From Marivita sp003149565 (lineage in GTDB: Bacteria; Pseudomonadota; Alphaproteobacteria; Rhodobacterales; Rhodobacteraceae): a DNA stretch of 64,000 bases. Of the stretch, positions 35,060 through 42,991 are shown in pieces. The position numbers and the translations under genes are program-made. Where the stretch lies: NCBI RefSeq assembly GCF_965216415.1, contig NZ_CBDCFU010000002.1; one strand, given 5' to 3'. Below the pieces are notes generated by a model. It had not been told where the DNA came from, searched no databases, and saw only the letters and a program-made list of their open reading frames with translations. Within the stretch, counting starts at the first letter, position 1, and each line of letters begins with the position of its first letter.

Positions 35060-37888
35060 ATGGGCCACGTCCAGCCAGAGCTGAACCTGTCACCGAAAGT
35101 CTCGGACGAGGTGCGCAAAACCACGTGCTACATGTGCGCCTGCCGCTGCGGGATCAACGTGCACATGAAGGACGGCAAGGTCGCCTATATCGAAGGCAAC
35201 CGCGATCATCCGGTGAACCGCGGCGTGCTCTGCGCGAAGGGCAGCGCGGGTATCATGCAGCACAACGCGCCATCACGCCTGCGTGCGCCGTTGAAGCGCG
35301 TAGGCCCGCGCGGGTCGGGTGAGTTCGAAGAGATCTCGTGGGACGAAGCGCTTGAGATTGCCACAGGATGGCTCAAGCCTTTGCGGGCCGAAGCACCCGA
35401 AAAGCTGGCGTTCTTCACCGGGCGCGACCAGTCGCAATCCTTCACCAGCTTCTGGGCGCAGAATTTCGGCACGCCCAACTACGCCGCGCATGGCGGGTTC
35501 TGTTCGGTCAATATGGCCGCTGCTGGCATCTACACGATGGGCGGCGCGTTCTGGGAGTTCGGTCAGCCCGACTGGGATCACACCAAGCTCTTCATGCTCT
35601 TCGGCGTGGCCGAAGACCATGACAGCAACCCGATCAAGATGGGCCTTGGCAAGATCAAGGCGCGCGGGGCCAAGGTGATCGGTGTCAACCCGATCCGCAC
35701 CGGTTACAATGCTATTGCCGATGACTGGGTCGGGATCACGCCGGGCACGGATGGCCTGTTCATCCTCGCGCTGGTGCATGAATTGATGAAGGCCGGGAAG
35801 ATCGACCTCGACTACCTTGCCCGCTACACCAACGCGCCTGTCCTCGTGAACGGCGACACGAAATCGCCGGAACACGGTCTGTTCCTCAAGGACGACAACG
35901 GCAAGCCGCTGGTCATGGATCGTGTGACCGGCAAGCTGACCCCGTTCGATCAGCCCGGCGTCAGACCCGATCTGAGCGCGAGTTACCGCCACGCAGGCAT
36001 CACACACAAGACGGTGATGCATCTGATGGCCGAGCGCTATCTTGATCCGCAATTCGCGCCCGAAGCTGTGGCTGAAACCTGCGGGGTGTCCGCCACAAAG
36101 ATCAAGCGTATCGCGGCCGAGATTGCCCGCGTCGCCTTTGACGAAGCCATCGAGATCGACCAGTCCTGGACCGATTTCCGGGGCGAAAAGCATGACAAGA
36201 TGATCGGTCGCCCGGTCAGCTTCCACGCCATGCGCGGGATCAGCGCCCATTCCAACGGCTTCCAGACCTGCCGCGCGCTGCATGTGCTGCAAATCCTGCT
36301 GGGGTCTGTCGAAACACCCGGTGGCTTCCGGTTCAAACCGCCTTACCCGAAGCCCGCAACTGCGCATCCAAAGCCGCATTGCAAGGTGACACCGGGCAAG
36401 CCGCTGGATGGCCCGCATCTTGGCTTTGTGCATGGTCCGGATGACCTCTGCCTCAAGGAAGACGGCACCCCCGCCCGCATCGACAAGGCGTTCACTTGGG
36501 AAAACCCGATGAGCGCCCATGGCCTGATGCACATGGTCATCTCGAACGCCTATGCCGGTGACCCCTACAAGATCGACACGCTGTTCATGTACATGGCGAA
36601 CATGTCGTGGAACTCGACGATGAACACGTCTGGCGTGATGAAGATGCTGACGGACACGGACGAGAACGGCGACTACGTGATCCCGCGCATCATCTATTCC
36701 GATGCCTATTCATCCGAGATGGTCGCCTATGCCGACCTGATCCTGCCCGACACGACCTACCTTGAACGACACGACTGTATCTCACTCCTCGACCGTCCGA
36801 TCTGCGAGGCGGACGCGGCGGCGGATGCGATCCGTTGGCCGGTGGTCGAACCCGACCGCGATGTGCGCGGGTTCCAGTCTGTGCTGTGCGAATTGGGTGC
36901 AAAGCTCGATCTGCCCGGTTTCGTGAACGAGGACGGCAGCCAAAAATACGCGGATTACGCCGACTACATCACCCACCATCAGCGCCGTCCCGGTGTTGGC
37001 CCGCTGGCGGGATGGCGTATGGGCGAAGACGGTCTGACTGGCGGGCGCGGGGACGTCAATGAGGCACAGATCGACAGCTACATCGCCAATGGCGGCTTCT
37101 GGATGGCGCATGTCCCGGAGGAAGCGCTGTATTATAAACCGTGGAACAAGGCCTATCAGGACTGGGCGGTGGAAATCGGCCTCTACGATGCGGCCGCGCC
37201 CTATATCTTCCAGCTTTACGTCGAGCCGATGCGCAAGTTCCAACTGGCCGCCGAAGGGCATGGCGATCGGCAACCGCCGGATCACCTGCGCGCGCGGATC
37301 AAGGAAACGCTCGATCCGCTGCCGATCTGGTACGCCCCGTTCGAGGACAGCCGTGTCGATACCGAGGAATTCGCAATCCACGCTCTGACCCAGCGGCCTA
37401 TGGCAATGTACCATTCTTGGGGCACCCAGAACGCGTGGCTGCGCCAGATCCACGGCCGCAACCCGCTCTACCTGCCGACCAAGCTTTGGGAAAAGCACGG
37501 CTTCAAGACAGGTGACTGGGCCAAGGTGACCTCGGCGCATGGGGACATCACCGTGCCCGTGGCCCACATGGCGGCGCTGAACGAAAACACCGTCTGGACG
37601 TGGAACGCCATTGGCAAACGCAAAGGTGCGTGGGCCTTGGACAAGGATGCGCCCGAAGCAACCAAGGGCTTTCTGCTCAACCACCTGATCCACGAACTGC
37701 TGCCGCCCAAAGGCGACGGTCTACGCTGGGCGAACTCTGATCCGATCACCGGGCAGGCAGCGTGGTTCGATCTGCGGGTGAAGATCGAAAAGGTCGATGG
37801 GCCTTCGGAATCCCATCCTGTGTTCGATGAACTGAAATCGCCTGTTGGCAAAGGACCAGATGAACTGCGCTGGAAGGTGGAACCATGA
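35060..37888 (+). CDS. soeA: sulfite dehydrogenase molybdopterin subunit SoeA
   Basis: A 942-residue molybdopterin oxidoreductase of the DMSO-reductase family. The N-terminal [4Fe-4S] site CYMCACRCGINVHMKDGKV plus VLCAKGSAG is complete, there is no Tat signal, and the molybdopterin-binding domain ends near LRVKIEKVDGPSE. With an FeS protein and an NrfD/DmsC-type anchor it forms the SoeABC complex, which oxidises sulfite to sulfate on the cytoplasmic side and passes electrons to quinone. The neighbouring xsc makes the sulfite. A GGGAGA site supports ATG 35060; the frame is open to 35012. A thiosulfate or polysulfide reductase is the alternative but fits the context less well. Confidence 0.88.
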   Translation: MGHVQPELNLSPKVSDEVRKTTCYMCACRCGINVHMKDGKVAYIEGNRDHPVNRGVLCAKGSAGIMQHNAPSRLRAPLKRVGPRGSGEFEEISWDEALEIATGWLKPLRAEAPEKLAFFTGRDQSQSFTSFWAQNFGTPNYAAHGGFCSVNMAAAGIYTMGGAFWEFGQPDWDHTKLFMLFGVAEDHDSNPIKMGLGKIKARGAKVIGVNPIRTGYNAIADDWVGITPGTDGLFILALVHELMKAGKIDLDYLARYTNAPVLVNGDTKSPEHGLFLKDDNGKPLVMDRVTGKLTPFDQPGVRPDLSASYRHAGITHKTVMHLMAERYLDPQFAPEAVAETCGVSATKIKRIAAEIARVAFDEAIEIDQSWTDFRGEKHDKMIGRPVSFHAMRGISAHSNGFQTCRALHVLQILLGSVETPGGFRFKPPYPKPATAHPKPHCKVTPGKPLDGPHLGFVHGPDDLCLKEDGTPARIDKAFTWENPMSAHGLMHMVISNAYAGDPYKIDTLFMYMANMSWNSTMNTSGVMKMLTDTDENGDYVIPRIIYSDAYSSEMVAYADLILPDTTYLERHDCISLLDRPICEADAAADAIRWPVVEPDRDVRGFQSVLCELGAKLDLPGFVNEDGSQKYADYADYITHHQRRPGVGPLAGWRMGEDGLTGGRGDVNEAQIDSYIANGGFWMAHVPEEALYYKPWNKAYQDWAVEIGLYDAAAPYIFQLYVEPMRKFQLAAEGHGDRQPPDHLRARIKETLDPLPIWYAPFEDSRVDTEEFAIHALTQRPMAMYHSWGTQNAWLRQIHGRNPLYLPTKLWEKHGFKTGDWAKVTSAHGDITVPVAHMAALNENTVWTWNAIGKRKGAWALDKDAPEATKGFLLNHLIHELLPPKGDGLRWANSDPITGQAAWFDLRVKIEKVDGPSESHPVFDELKSPVGKGPDELRWKVEP

Positions 37889-38049
37889 GCGCTGCTGTGA
37901 AAGCCACGCTGCTGGTCATCGCGGTTGTGCTGATTGGCATGGCCGGATCGTTCATCTGGTTCGTCGCAACCTGGGACAAAGAGGCGGAACAGCCGATCGG
38001 GTTTGCGCCAGCATCCACCATCACGATCACGGAGGACCGCACAGCATGA
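37885..38049 (+). CDS. 54-residue single-span membrane protein within soe operon
   Basis: A short frame not usually annotated. ATG at 37885 overlaps the soeA stop, and its TGA overlaps the soeB start, both as ATGA, so it is translated in the chain soeA - this gene - soeB. The protein has one strong helix (TLLVIAVVLIGMAGSFIWFV) and then a polar tail FVATWDKEAEQPIGFAP. The size and position suggest an assembly or anchoring subunit for the Soe complex. I know no named family for it. Confidence 0.8.
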   Translation: MSAAVKATLLVIAVVLIGMAGSFIWFVATWDKEAEQPIGFAPASTITITEDRTA

Positions 38050-38795
38050 CGCAGCTTCCCGAAAAGACAGACCGCAAGATGGGTCTGGTGATCGACCTCG
38101 ACACCTGTGTCGGGTGCCATGCCTGCGTCGTATCCTGCAAAGGCTGGAACACCGAAAACTACGGCGCGCCGCTATCCGACCAGGACCCTTACGGCGCGGA
38201 TCCGTCTGGCACGTTCCTCAACCGGGTTCATTCCTACGAGGTCCAACCCGAAAGCGGACCGGCGCAGCTCATCCATTTCCCAAAATCCTGCCTGCATTGC
38301 GAAGACGCGCCCTGCGTGACCGTCTGCCCGACCGGGGCCAGCTATAAGCGCACCGAGGATGGGATCGTTCTGGTGAACGAGAAAGACTGCATTGGCTGTG
38401 GTCTTTGCGCCTGGGCCTGTCCCTATGGCGCGCGCGAGTTGGACAAGGCCGAAGGGGTGATGAAGAAATGCACCCTTTGCGTGGACCGCATTTATAACGA
38501 GAACCTGCCCGAAGAAGACCGCGTGCCCGCCTGTGTGCGCACCTGCCCCTCCAATGCCCGTCACTTCGGTGATCTGGGCGACCCCGACAGCGACGTCAGC
38601 CAATTGGTCGCCGAACGCGGCGGGATGGATCTGATGCCGGAACAGGGCACCAAGCCCGTCAACAAGTACCTGCCGCCGCGTCCCAAGGACCGGCTGAACG
38701 AAGAAATCGACATCCTCGCCCCGCTGCTCGCCCCGGTTGCCGAAGAACCGAAAGGTTTTCTTGGTTGGCTCGATAAAAAGCTGGAGAAACTCTGA
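38046..38795 (+). CDS. soeB: sulfite dehydrogenase iron-sulfur subunit SoeB
   Basis: A 249-residue DmsB/PhsB-like ferredoxin subunit with four cysteine clusters: CVGCHACVVSCKGWN, CLHCEDAPCVTVCPTGA, CIGCGLCAWACPYGA and CTLCVDRI paired with CVRTCPSNA. It carries electrons from SoeA to the membrane subunit. ATG 38046 is fixed by the overlap with the preceding 54-residue gene. Its stop overlaps the soeC start as TGATG. Confidence 0.93.
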   Translation: MTQLPEKTDRKMGLVIDLDTCVGCHACVVSCKGWNTENYGAPLSDQDPYGADPSGTFLNRVHSYEVQPESGPAQLIHFPKSCLHCEDAPCVTVCPTGASYKRTEDGIVLVNEKDCIGCGLCAWACPYGARELDKAEGVMKKCTLCVDRIYNENLPEEDRVPACVRTCPSNARHFGDLGDPDSDVSQLVAERGGMDLMPEQGTKPVNKYLPPRPKDRLNEEIDILAPLLAPVAEEPKGFLGWLDKKLEKL

Positions 38796-39667
38796 TGCAC
38801 CCGGCCCCGTCTATCATCGCATTTAGCACCTTCTCCGGTCTGGGCCTGGGCCTCCTGTTTTGGCTCGGTGTCGACAACACTGCGCCCACAGGTTGGGTCG
38901 CCTTTGCGTTCTTTGCCATTGCCTATATTCTTGCCGTAGGTGGTCTGATTTCCTCGACCTTCCACCTCGGTCGCCCGGAACGCGCTGTCAAAGCGTTTAC
39001 GCAATGGCAGACCAGTTGGCTGAGCCGGGAAGCCTGGAGCGCTGTCGCCGCCTTGGTGATCATGGGGCTCTACGGGTTCTTTCTCGTCTTCTTTGAGAGG
39101 CAGATCGCTGTACTGGGCTGGATCGGAGCGTTCTTCAGCCTGTTGACCGTCTACACCACCTCGATGATCTACGCGCAACTCAAGACGGTACCACGCTGGA
39201 ATACGATCCTGACATCCGTCCTGTTTGTGTCCCTGTCTATAGCCGGAGGGGCGCTGATCTCGGGTCGAGTGACCATCGGTCTGATCTTCTTGCTGGTCGC
39301 AGGCGGGATTCAGGCGATCTGGTGGAAAACGGGCGACGCGCGTTTCAAGCAAAGTGGAACCGACCTGAAATCAGCGACGGGTCTTGGAAAGATCGGCGAG
39401 GTGCGCGCATTTGAGCCGCCGCATACCGGCACCAACTATCTGCTGAACGAAATGGTCTATACCGTGGGGCGCAAACACGCGCAAAAGCTGCGGATGATTT
39501 CGTTTCTGCTGATGCTGGTTGTTCCGGTGTTCCTGCTGCTCTTGCCCTATCCGCATGTTTTCGGCGTGCTGGCCCTTATCAGCCACATCGCTGGAGTGTT
39601 GGTGTCGCGCTGGCTCTTTTTTGCCGAAGCCGAGCATGTCGTCGGCCTCTACTACGGCATGCGCTGA
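38795..39667 (+). CDS. soeC: sulfite dehydrogenase membrane anchor SoeC (DmsC family)
   Basis: A 290-residue protein with about eight membrane helices resembling DmsC. It starts MHPAPSIIAFSTFSGLGLGL and has STFHLGRPERAVKAF, a conserved quinol-site region in DmsC relatives. It anchors SoeAB and reduces quinone. It is the last gene of the operon, ending before a perfect 9-bp stem-loop shared with the convergent DUF1523 gene. Confidence 0.9.
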   Translation: MHPAPSIIAFSTFSGLGLGLLFWLGVDNTAPTGWVAFAFFAIAYILAVGGLISSTFHLGRPERAVKAFTQWQTSWLSREAWSAVAALVIMGLYGFFLVFFERQIAVLGWIGAFFSLLTVYTTSMIYAQLKTVPRWNTILTSVLFVSLSIAGGALISGRVTIGLIFLLVAGGIQAIWWKTGDARFKQSGTDLKSATGLGKIGEVRAFEPPHTGTNYLLNEMVYTVGRKHAQKLRMISFLLMLVVPVFLLLLPYPHVFGVLALISHIAGVLVSRWLFFAEAEHVVGLYYGMR

Positions 39668-39682
39668 CCGACCGGGTCGCGT

Positions 39683-39703
39683 GCTCCCGGTCTGACCGGG
39701 AGC
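39683..39703. terminator. stem-loop between convergent soeC and DUF1523 genes
   Basis: GCTCCCGGT-CTG-ACCGGGAGC is a perfect 9-bp stem with a 3-nt loop, located between two stop codons. There is no clear T-run on either side, so intrinsic termination may be weak. Confidence 0.6.
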
Positions 39704-39710
39704 GCCAAAG

Positions 39711-40355
39711 TTACTTCGACTTCCAGCTACCCAGCCACCGGCGGAACCCGCTGCGGCGGCGCGCGAAGCCATCGCCAACCGATTCAAATCCTTCTTCCAC
39801 ATCCTCAAGAACCGGATCGATCCGTGCGATGCGGAACCGCCGCCAACGCACCCAGATCGCCCAGAAGAGCGCGGCAAGCGTTGTCAGGATGATGATATTG
39901 ACCCAAGGAATGATCCGTACATCCGGGCCGTCCACGGGCCGCACGCTGATCGCGTTGGGAAAGATCGTGAGGAACTCGTTGCGCCAGCCATAATGCTTGA
40001 TCACCACCCATTGCGGGTCCGCCGCCGTGCTGCGGAGATCCGCTGCCTCGGCCTGAAGGTTCGACGTGTCGAACTTGAAATAGGGCGGCCAGCCCCAACC
40101 CGTGTCCTCGTTCCGGTAGACCATCACGTCACCATCGTCGAGAACGCCCGAGATGAAGAAAACGTCCCGGTTCGGCAGGCTGCCATCACTGCCCACATCC
40201 GCCGAAGCCCAGAACCAGCGGTTCTCGCCGGGATCGATCCGGCGCACCTCGGTATCGGTGATCCGTGCCACGTCATGCTGCGGCAGCGTGTAATGCAGGA
40301 ACGAACCGAACAGCACCCAGAAGGTCAGGATGAAGGCCCATTTGATATACCCCAC
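39711..40355 (-). CDS. DUF1523 family membrane protein
   Basis: A 214-residue protein with an N-terminal helix (WAFILTFWVLFGSFLHYTL), a periplasmic domain with FHYTLPQHDVARITDTEV-like and ENRWFWASADVG segments, WWPPYFKFD-type motif (GWGWPPYFKFDTSNLQAEA), and a second helix near 155-175 (VNIIILTTLAALFWAIW). The function of DUF1523 is unknown. It is the last gene of the nine-gene minus-strand operon, 12 nt after the 88-residue gene. Confidence 0.88.
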   Translation of the reverse strand: MGYIKWAFILTFWVLFGSFLHYTLPQHDVARITDTEVRRIDPGENRWFWASADVGSDGSLPNRDVFFISGVLDDGDVMVYRNEDTGWGWPPYFKFDTSNLQAEAADLRSTAADPQWVVIKHYGWRNEFLTIFPNAISVRPVDGPDVRIIPWVNIIILTTLAALFWAIWVRWRRFRIARIDPVLEDVEEGFESVGDGFARRRSGFRRWLGSWKSK

Positions 40356-40367
40356 GGCGTCGTCCCC

Positions 40368-40634
40368 TCAGTGGAAATTCGTCAAGTAGATGATGACAGA
40401 GATAACCGTCAGCGGCACGATATACACCCCCAGAATGAGCTTTCTCCGCAGTGACACGTCGTAGTCACGCAAACCTGCCTCAACAAAGGCCTCCCGGTCG
40501 CCTTGCTGGATCTCTTCGTCCCATTCCTTCTCAAGCTTGTCGCGCCGCACTGCGCGCGAATAGAGCGAGAGGCAGATATAGACCACGCTCAGGACCAGAA
40601 AACCGATCACCAGCAACCGACCAAGTGCAAACAT
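40368..40634 (-). CDS. 88-residue two-span membrane protein
   Basis: It has two helices (LLVIGFLVLSVVYICLSLYS at the N terminus, LILGVYIVPLTVISVIIYL at the C terminus) flanking a charged loop of about 40 residues (RRDKLEKEWDEEIQQGDREA). It starts 3 nt after the DUF6638-like gene stop. No family is recognised. The hairpin topology places the charged loop on one side of the membrane, possibly to contact the cytoplasmic proteins encoded upstream. Confidence 0.82.
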   Translation of the reverse strand: MFALGRLLVIGFLVLSVVYICLSLYSRAVRRDKLEKEWDEEIQQGDREAFVEAGLRDYDVSLRRKLILGVYIVPLTVISVIIYLTNFH

Positions 40635-40637
40635 ACC

Positions 40638-41972
40638 CTACCTCCGAACCGCGCCCCAGGGGCCGACGCGTGTGATGATATCCTCGCGCACAGGCGCCGG
40701 CTCTTCAAGCGGCGCGTCATGGCCGAACAAGGCCTCCCGCGCCCCCGCCTTGTCGGCCACGTATTCGCGGGTCAGGAAATCGACCACATAGGCGCGCTTC
40801 GTGTCAGTCCAGCCGCGATAGGCGGCGTAGAACGCCTCCTTCTGGCAGATGTAAAGCTGCCGGATATCCTTGGGCGACAGTTCCGACAGCAGCATGTTCA
40901 CCAGTGTCGCATCCTGGGTGTCACTGGCCCGCAGCGTGTAGAAATACGCCGGGTTGTCGCTTGCGATCCGGGGCCATTTGGCACCGCCATCCGCCCATTG
41001 CACCAGCTGGTTGAGCGCGTGCCACTCCGGCGGGAGCCGGTCCGAATACCGTCGCGCCAGCCCGCGGATGTCCCGCCGAGTTGCACCGGTCAGGTCGATC
41101 TCCGCCTCCTGCGCGATATCCACAACGATGAAATCCATCTTTTGCCGCAGAATGGCCGAGGCATCGATCCCCCGCGCCTTGACGATGGGTTCCACCAACC
41201 CGTTCAGGTCGAGAAACTTCGCCACCTTGTTCCGCTGTTGCAGGCTGAACGTATGGGCAATCGGCATTCCCGGCACGACATGACCTGCACAGATCGCCGC
41301 CGGGTGCTCCACCTGCCGAAACACATAGATCCCGCCGAAATGGCTGGTGTGGAAGTTCTCCTGCTTGAACTCCATCTGTTTGAGCCGCACCGGATTGCGC
41401 ACCACATCACCCGTGCGTTTCGCCAGGGTGATCATGTCCGCGATCAGCACATCATCGTACCAGCCGTCCGGTTCTGTCTTGAACCGATCCACCAACGCGC
41501 CCAGCTTTTCCGCATCGCGCACCGTGCCGCTCGTCGTGTCCGCCTCGATCCGGATGGTGTGAATGTCGAACAGCCGCTCGGGGTTGGACACGTCAAACAC
41601 CGTATTCACCAACTCCCCCGCCACCGCATCCTTGGCAGTCAGCGCGAAGAGCTGGCTCTCATTCGCCTTGATGAACTGCCGTAGAATATCCCGCGAGGTC
41701 GAGAATTTCGCATCCAAGAGCGGCGCCGTCTTCTGCTGCGTCGTCAGCAGAATGAACTGCCGGTTCACCCCGTTGTGGTTGAGGTAAAGCGGATCGTCCA
41801 ACTCATCCCCCACCTCGGGCGAGAAGCCGGAGATGTCGATGTGGAAATCCGTCAGGGCCGTGGTCTTGCCTGTGAGGTGCTTGAGCGCCCGGTTATACCG
41901 CTCCACCAGCGCCGGCGAGGCGACATGGATCAGGTTGCCGAACATCAGGCCGGATTGGATGAGGCGGTTCAT
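40638..41972 (-). CDS. DUF6638-like protein of unknown function
   Basis: A 444-residue soluble protein beginning MNRLIQSGLMFGNLIHVASP, with no signal or membrane segment. I recall this as a roseobacter protein type annotated DUF6638, but the match is from memory. The protein is alpha/beta by appearance, has no recognised catalytic motif, and ends with a Pro/Val-rich tail (EEPAPVREDIITRVGPWGAV). Its start overlaps the stop of the 109-residue membrane gene as ATGA, so the two are coupled. It probably works with the AAA+ ATPase encoded upstream. Confidence 0.85.
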   Translation of the reverse strand: MNRLIQSGLMFGNLIHVASPALVERYNRALKHLTGKTTALTDFHIDISGFSPEVGDELDDPLYLNHNGVNRQFILLTTQQKTAPLLDAKFSTSRDILRQFIKANESQLFALTAKDAVAGELVNTVFDVSNPERLFDIHTIRIEADTTSGTVRDAEKLGALVDRFKTEPDGWYDDVLIADMITLAKRTGDVVRNPVRLKQMEFKQENFHTSHFGGIYVFRQVEHPAAICAGHVVPGMPIAHTFSLQQRNKVAKFLDLNGLVEPIVKARGIDASAILRQKMDFIVVDIAQEAEIDLTGATRRDIRGLARRYSDRLPPEWHALNQLVQWADGGAKWPRIASDNPAYFYTLRASDTQDATLVNMLLSELSPKDIRQLYICQKEAFYAAYRGWTDTKRAYVVDFLTREYVADKAGAREALFGHDAPLEEPAPVREDIITRVGPWGAVRR

Positions 41973-42298
41973 GGATCTACTCCACTCCTGTAACGTGCGA
42001 ACGCTTGGCGATAGATGCCGTATGCGAGGCCTGCGATTACAGGCAAACCTCCTGCCAAGACGCTTAAACCCTGAGACGTGTTCATCAGTTGGTTAAGAAA
42101 CCCGGCAGGCAAAAGAACGAGAGATATCGCCAGATACACCGCCCAAGCGACAAAGGCAGAGATGCTCCACCAGAAAACAAAACGAATGAAGATCAACGCG
42201 CCATCAGGCACAGGCAGGCTGCGGAAAACACTCCAACATACGAAGAGCGTCCCCAAGGATGCCCAAGCGACAGATGCGATGATAACCCCAACAGTCAT
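41969..42298 (-). CDS. 109-residue membrane protein
   Basis: Three predicted helices: VGVIIASVAWASLGTLFVCW, IFIRFVFWWSISAFVAWAVY extending into LAISLVLLPAG, and SVLAGGLPVIAGLAYGIY. It overlaps the DUF6638-like gene by 4 nt and has a weak AAAGG site. It is separated from the next upstream gene by 130 bp that contain a strong palindromic element. No family is recognised. Confidence 0.78.
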   Translation of the reverse strand: MTVGVIIASVAWASLGTLFVCWSVFRSLPVPDGALIFIRFVFWWSISAFVAWAVYLAISLVLLPAGFLNQLMNTSQGLSVLAGGLPVIAGLAYGIYRQAFARYRSGVDP

Positions 42299-42324
42299 TT
42301 GATGCCTTTACCACACAGCAAAAA

Positions 42325-42391
42325 GCGATGCGCCCGACCCGAGCGTGGGTGCGGAACGCGCCCGCCCTGGGGGGCGGGTCGGGCGCGTCGC
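42325..42391. repeat. GC-rich palindromic element inside the operon
   Basis: Arms of 17 bp (42325-42341 and 42375-42391, GCGATGCGCCCGACCCG against its complement with one G-T pair) surround a loop with an inner CCGCCC/GGGCGG hairpin. A second perfect hairpin GCGGC-TTC-GCCGC follows at 42388-42400. It looks like a REP-type intergenic element or mRNA-processing/stability structure and lies between two operon genes. Confidence 0.7.
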
Positions 42392-42428
42392 GGCTTCGCC
42401 GCTAATTCACTACTATGTTTCCGTTGTA

Positions 42429-42671
42429 TCATCCGATTGTCTTTTTTCGCCGCAAAAAGAGCCAAACCATTGCAAAAATGGTTCCTAGCGCCCCGCCAAT
42501 TATGAAAAAGCCAGCAAAGACTTCTTTGGGAGGATCAGTTGCACGGCAAGTGCGAATTATTCCAAAGTTCTCGGGCTTCAATCCTTCTACGCCACAGATC
42601 TCGATAGTCATAAAAACGGCTGCGGAAGTTGCACAACCCAAGATCAACAGGACCGAAACAAGAGCCCTCAT
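42429..42671 (-). CDS. 80-residue two-span membrane protein
   Basis: ATG 42671 overlaps the stop of the next upstream gene as ATGA. The protein MRALVSVLLILGCATSAAVF begins with a helix or signal-like segment, then a 30-residue loop with two cysteines (EICGVEG, RTCRATDPPKE), then a second helix (FAGFFIIGGALGTIFAMVWL) and a basic tail. The loop may be periplasmic and disulfide-bonded. The frame is open to 42902, but that part shadows the neighbour. Confidence 0.78.
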   Translation of the reverse strand: MRALVSVLLILGCATSAAVFMTIEICGVEGLKPENFGIIRTCRATDPPKEVFAGFFIIGGALGTIFAMVWLFLRRKKTIG

Positions 42672-42991
42672 GTTTTCTCCCCCTCCAAGCTCTGCCTTTC
42701 GCGAACAGCAATCTGGATGACGCGAATAGTGAGGAGAGGCGTCCAAAGTATGGCAGTTCCGACCCAAGTGAAGATCATGTTGGACGAGAAAATTCGCCCC
42801 AAAACCGGATCGCCCGAAATACGAAAATACGTCCAGTTCGCAAGTCCGAGTATAATTCCAATCGCAAGTGCGCTGACAGCAAAGCGTTTCAAACCTTTCC
42901 ATGCTGCGTCATGTGGCACCGGGAGGGCGGAAGGCAGAGCAAAGCAAAGGCCAAGTATCAGGGCAAACGTGAAAATGGAAAAAAGCGTCAC
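42668..42991 (-). CDS. 107-residue membrane protein downstream of AAA+ ATPase
   Basis: Three helices (SIFTFALILGLCFALPSALP, FAVSALAIGIILGLANWTYF, MIFTWVGTAILWTPLLTIRV) and a charged C terminus. Its ATG overlaps the ATPase stop as ATGA and its stop overlaps the 80-residue gene, so all three are translationally coupled. This suggests a fixed-stoichiometry membrane complex with the ATPase. No family is recognised. Confidence 0.82.
   Translation of the reverse strand: MTLFSIFTFALILGLCFALPSALPVPHDAAWKGLKRFAVSALAIGIILGLANWTYFRISGDPVLGRIFSSNMIFTWVGTAILWTPLLTIRVIQIAVRERQSLEGEKT

Noticed and set aside
35273..36532. Minus-strand frame of 419 codons within soeA
   Set aside because: Antisense to well-conserved SoeA sequence and low-complexity in composition.
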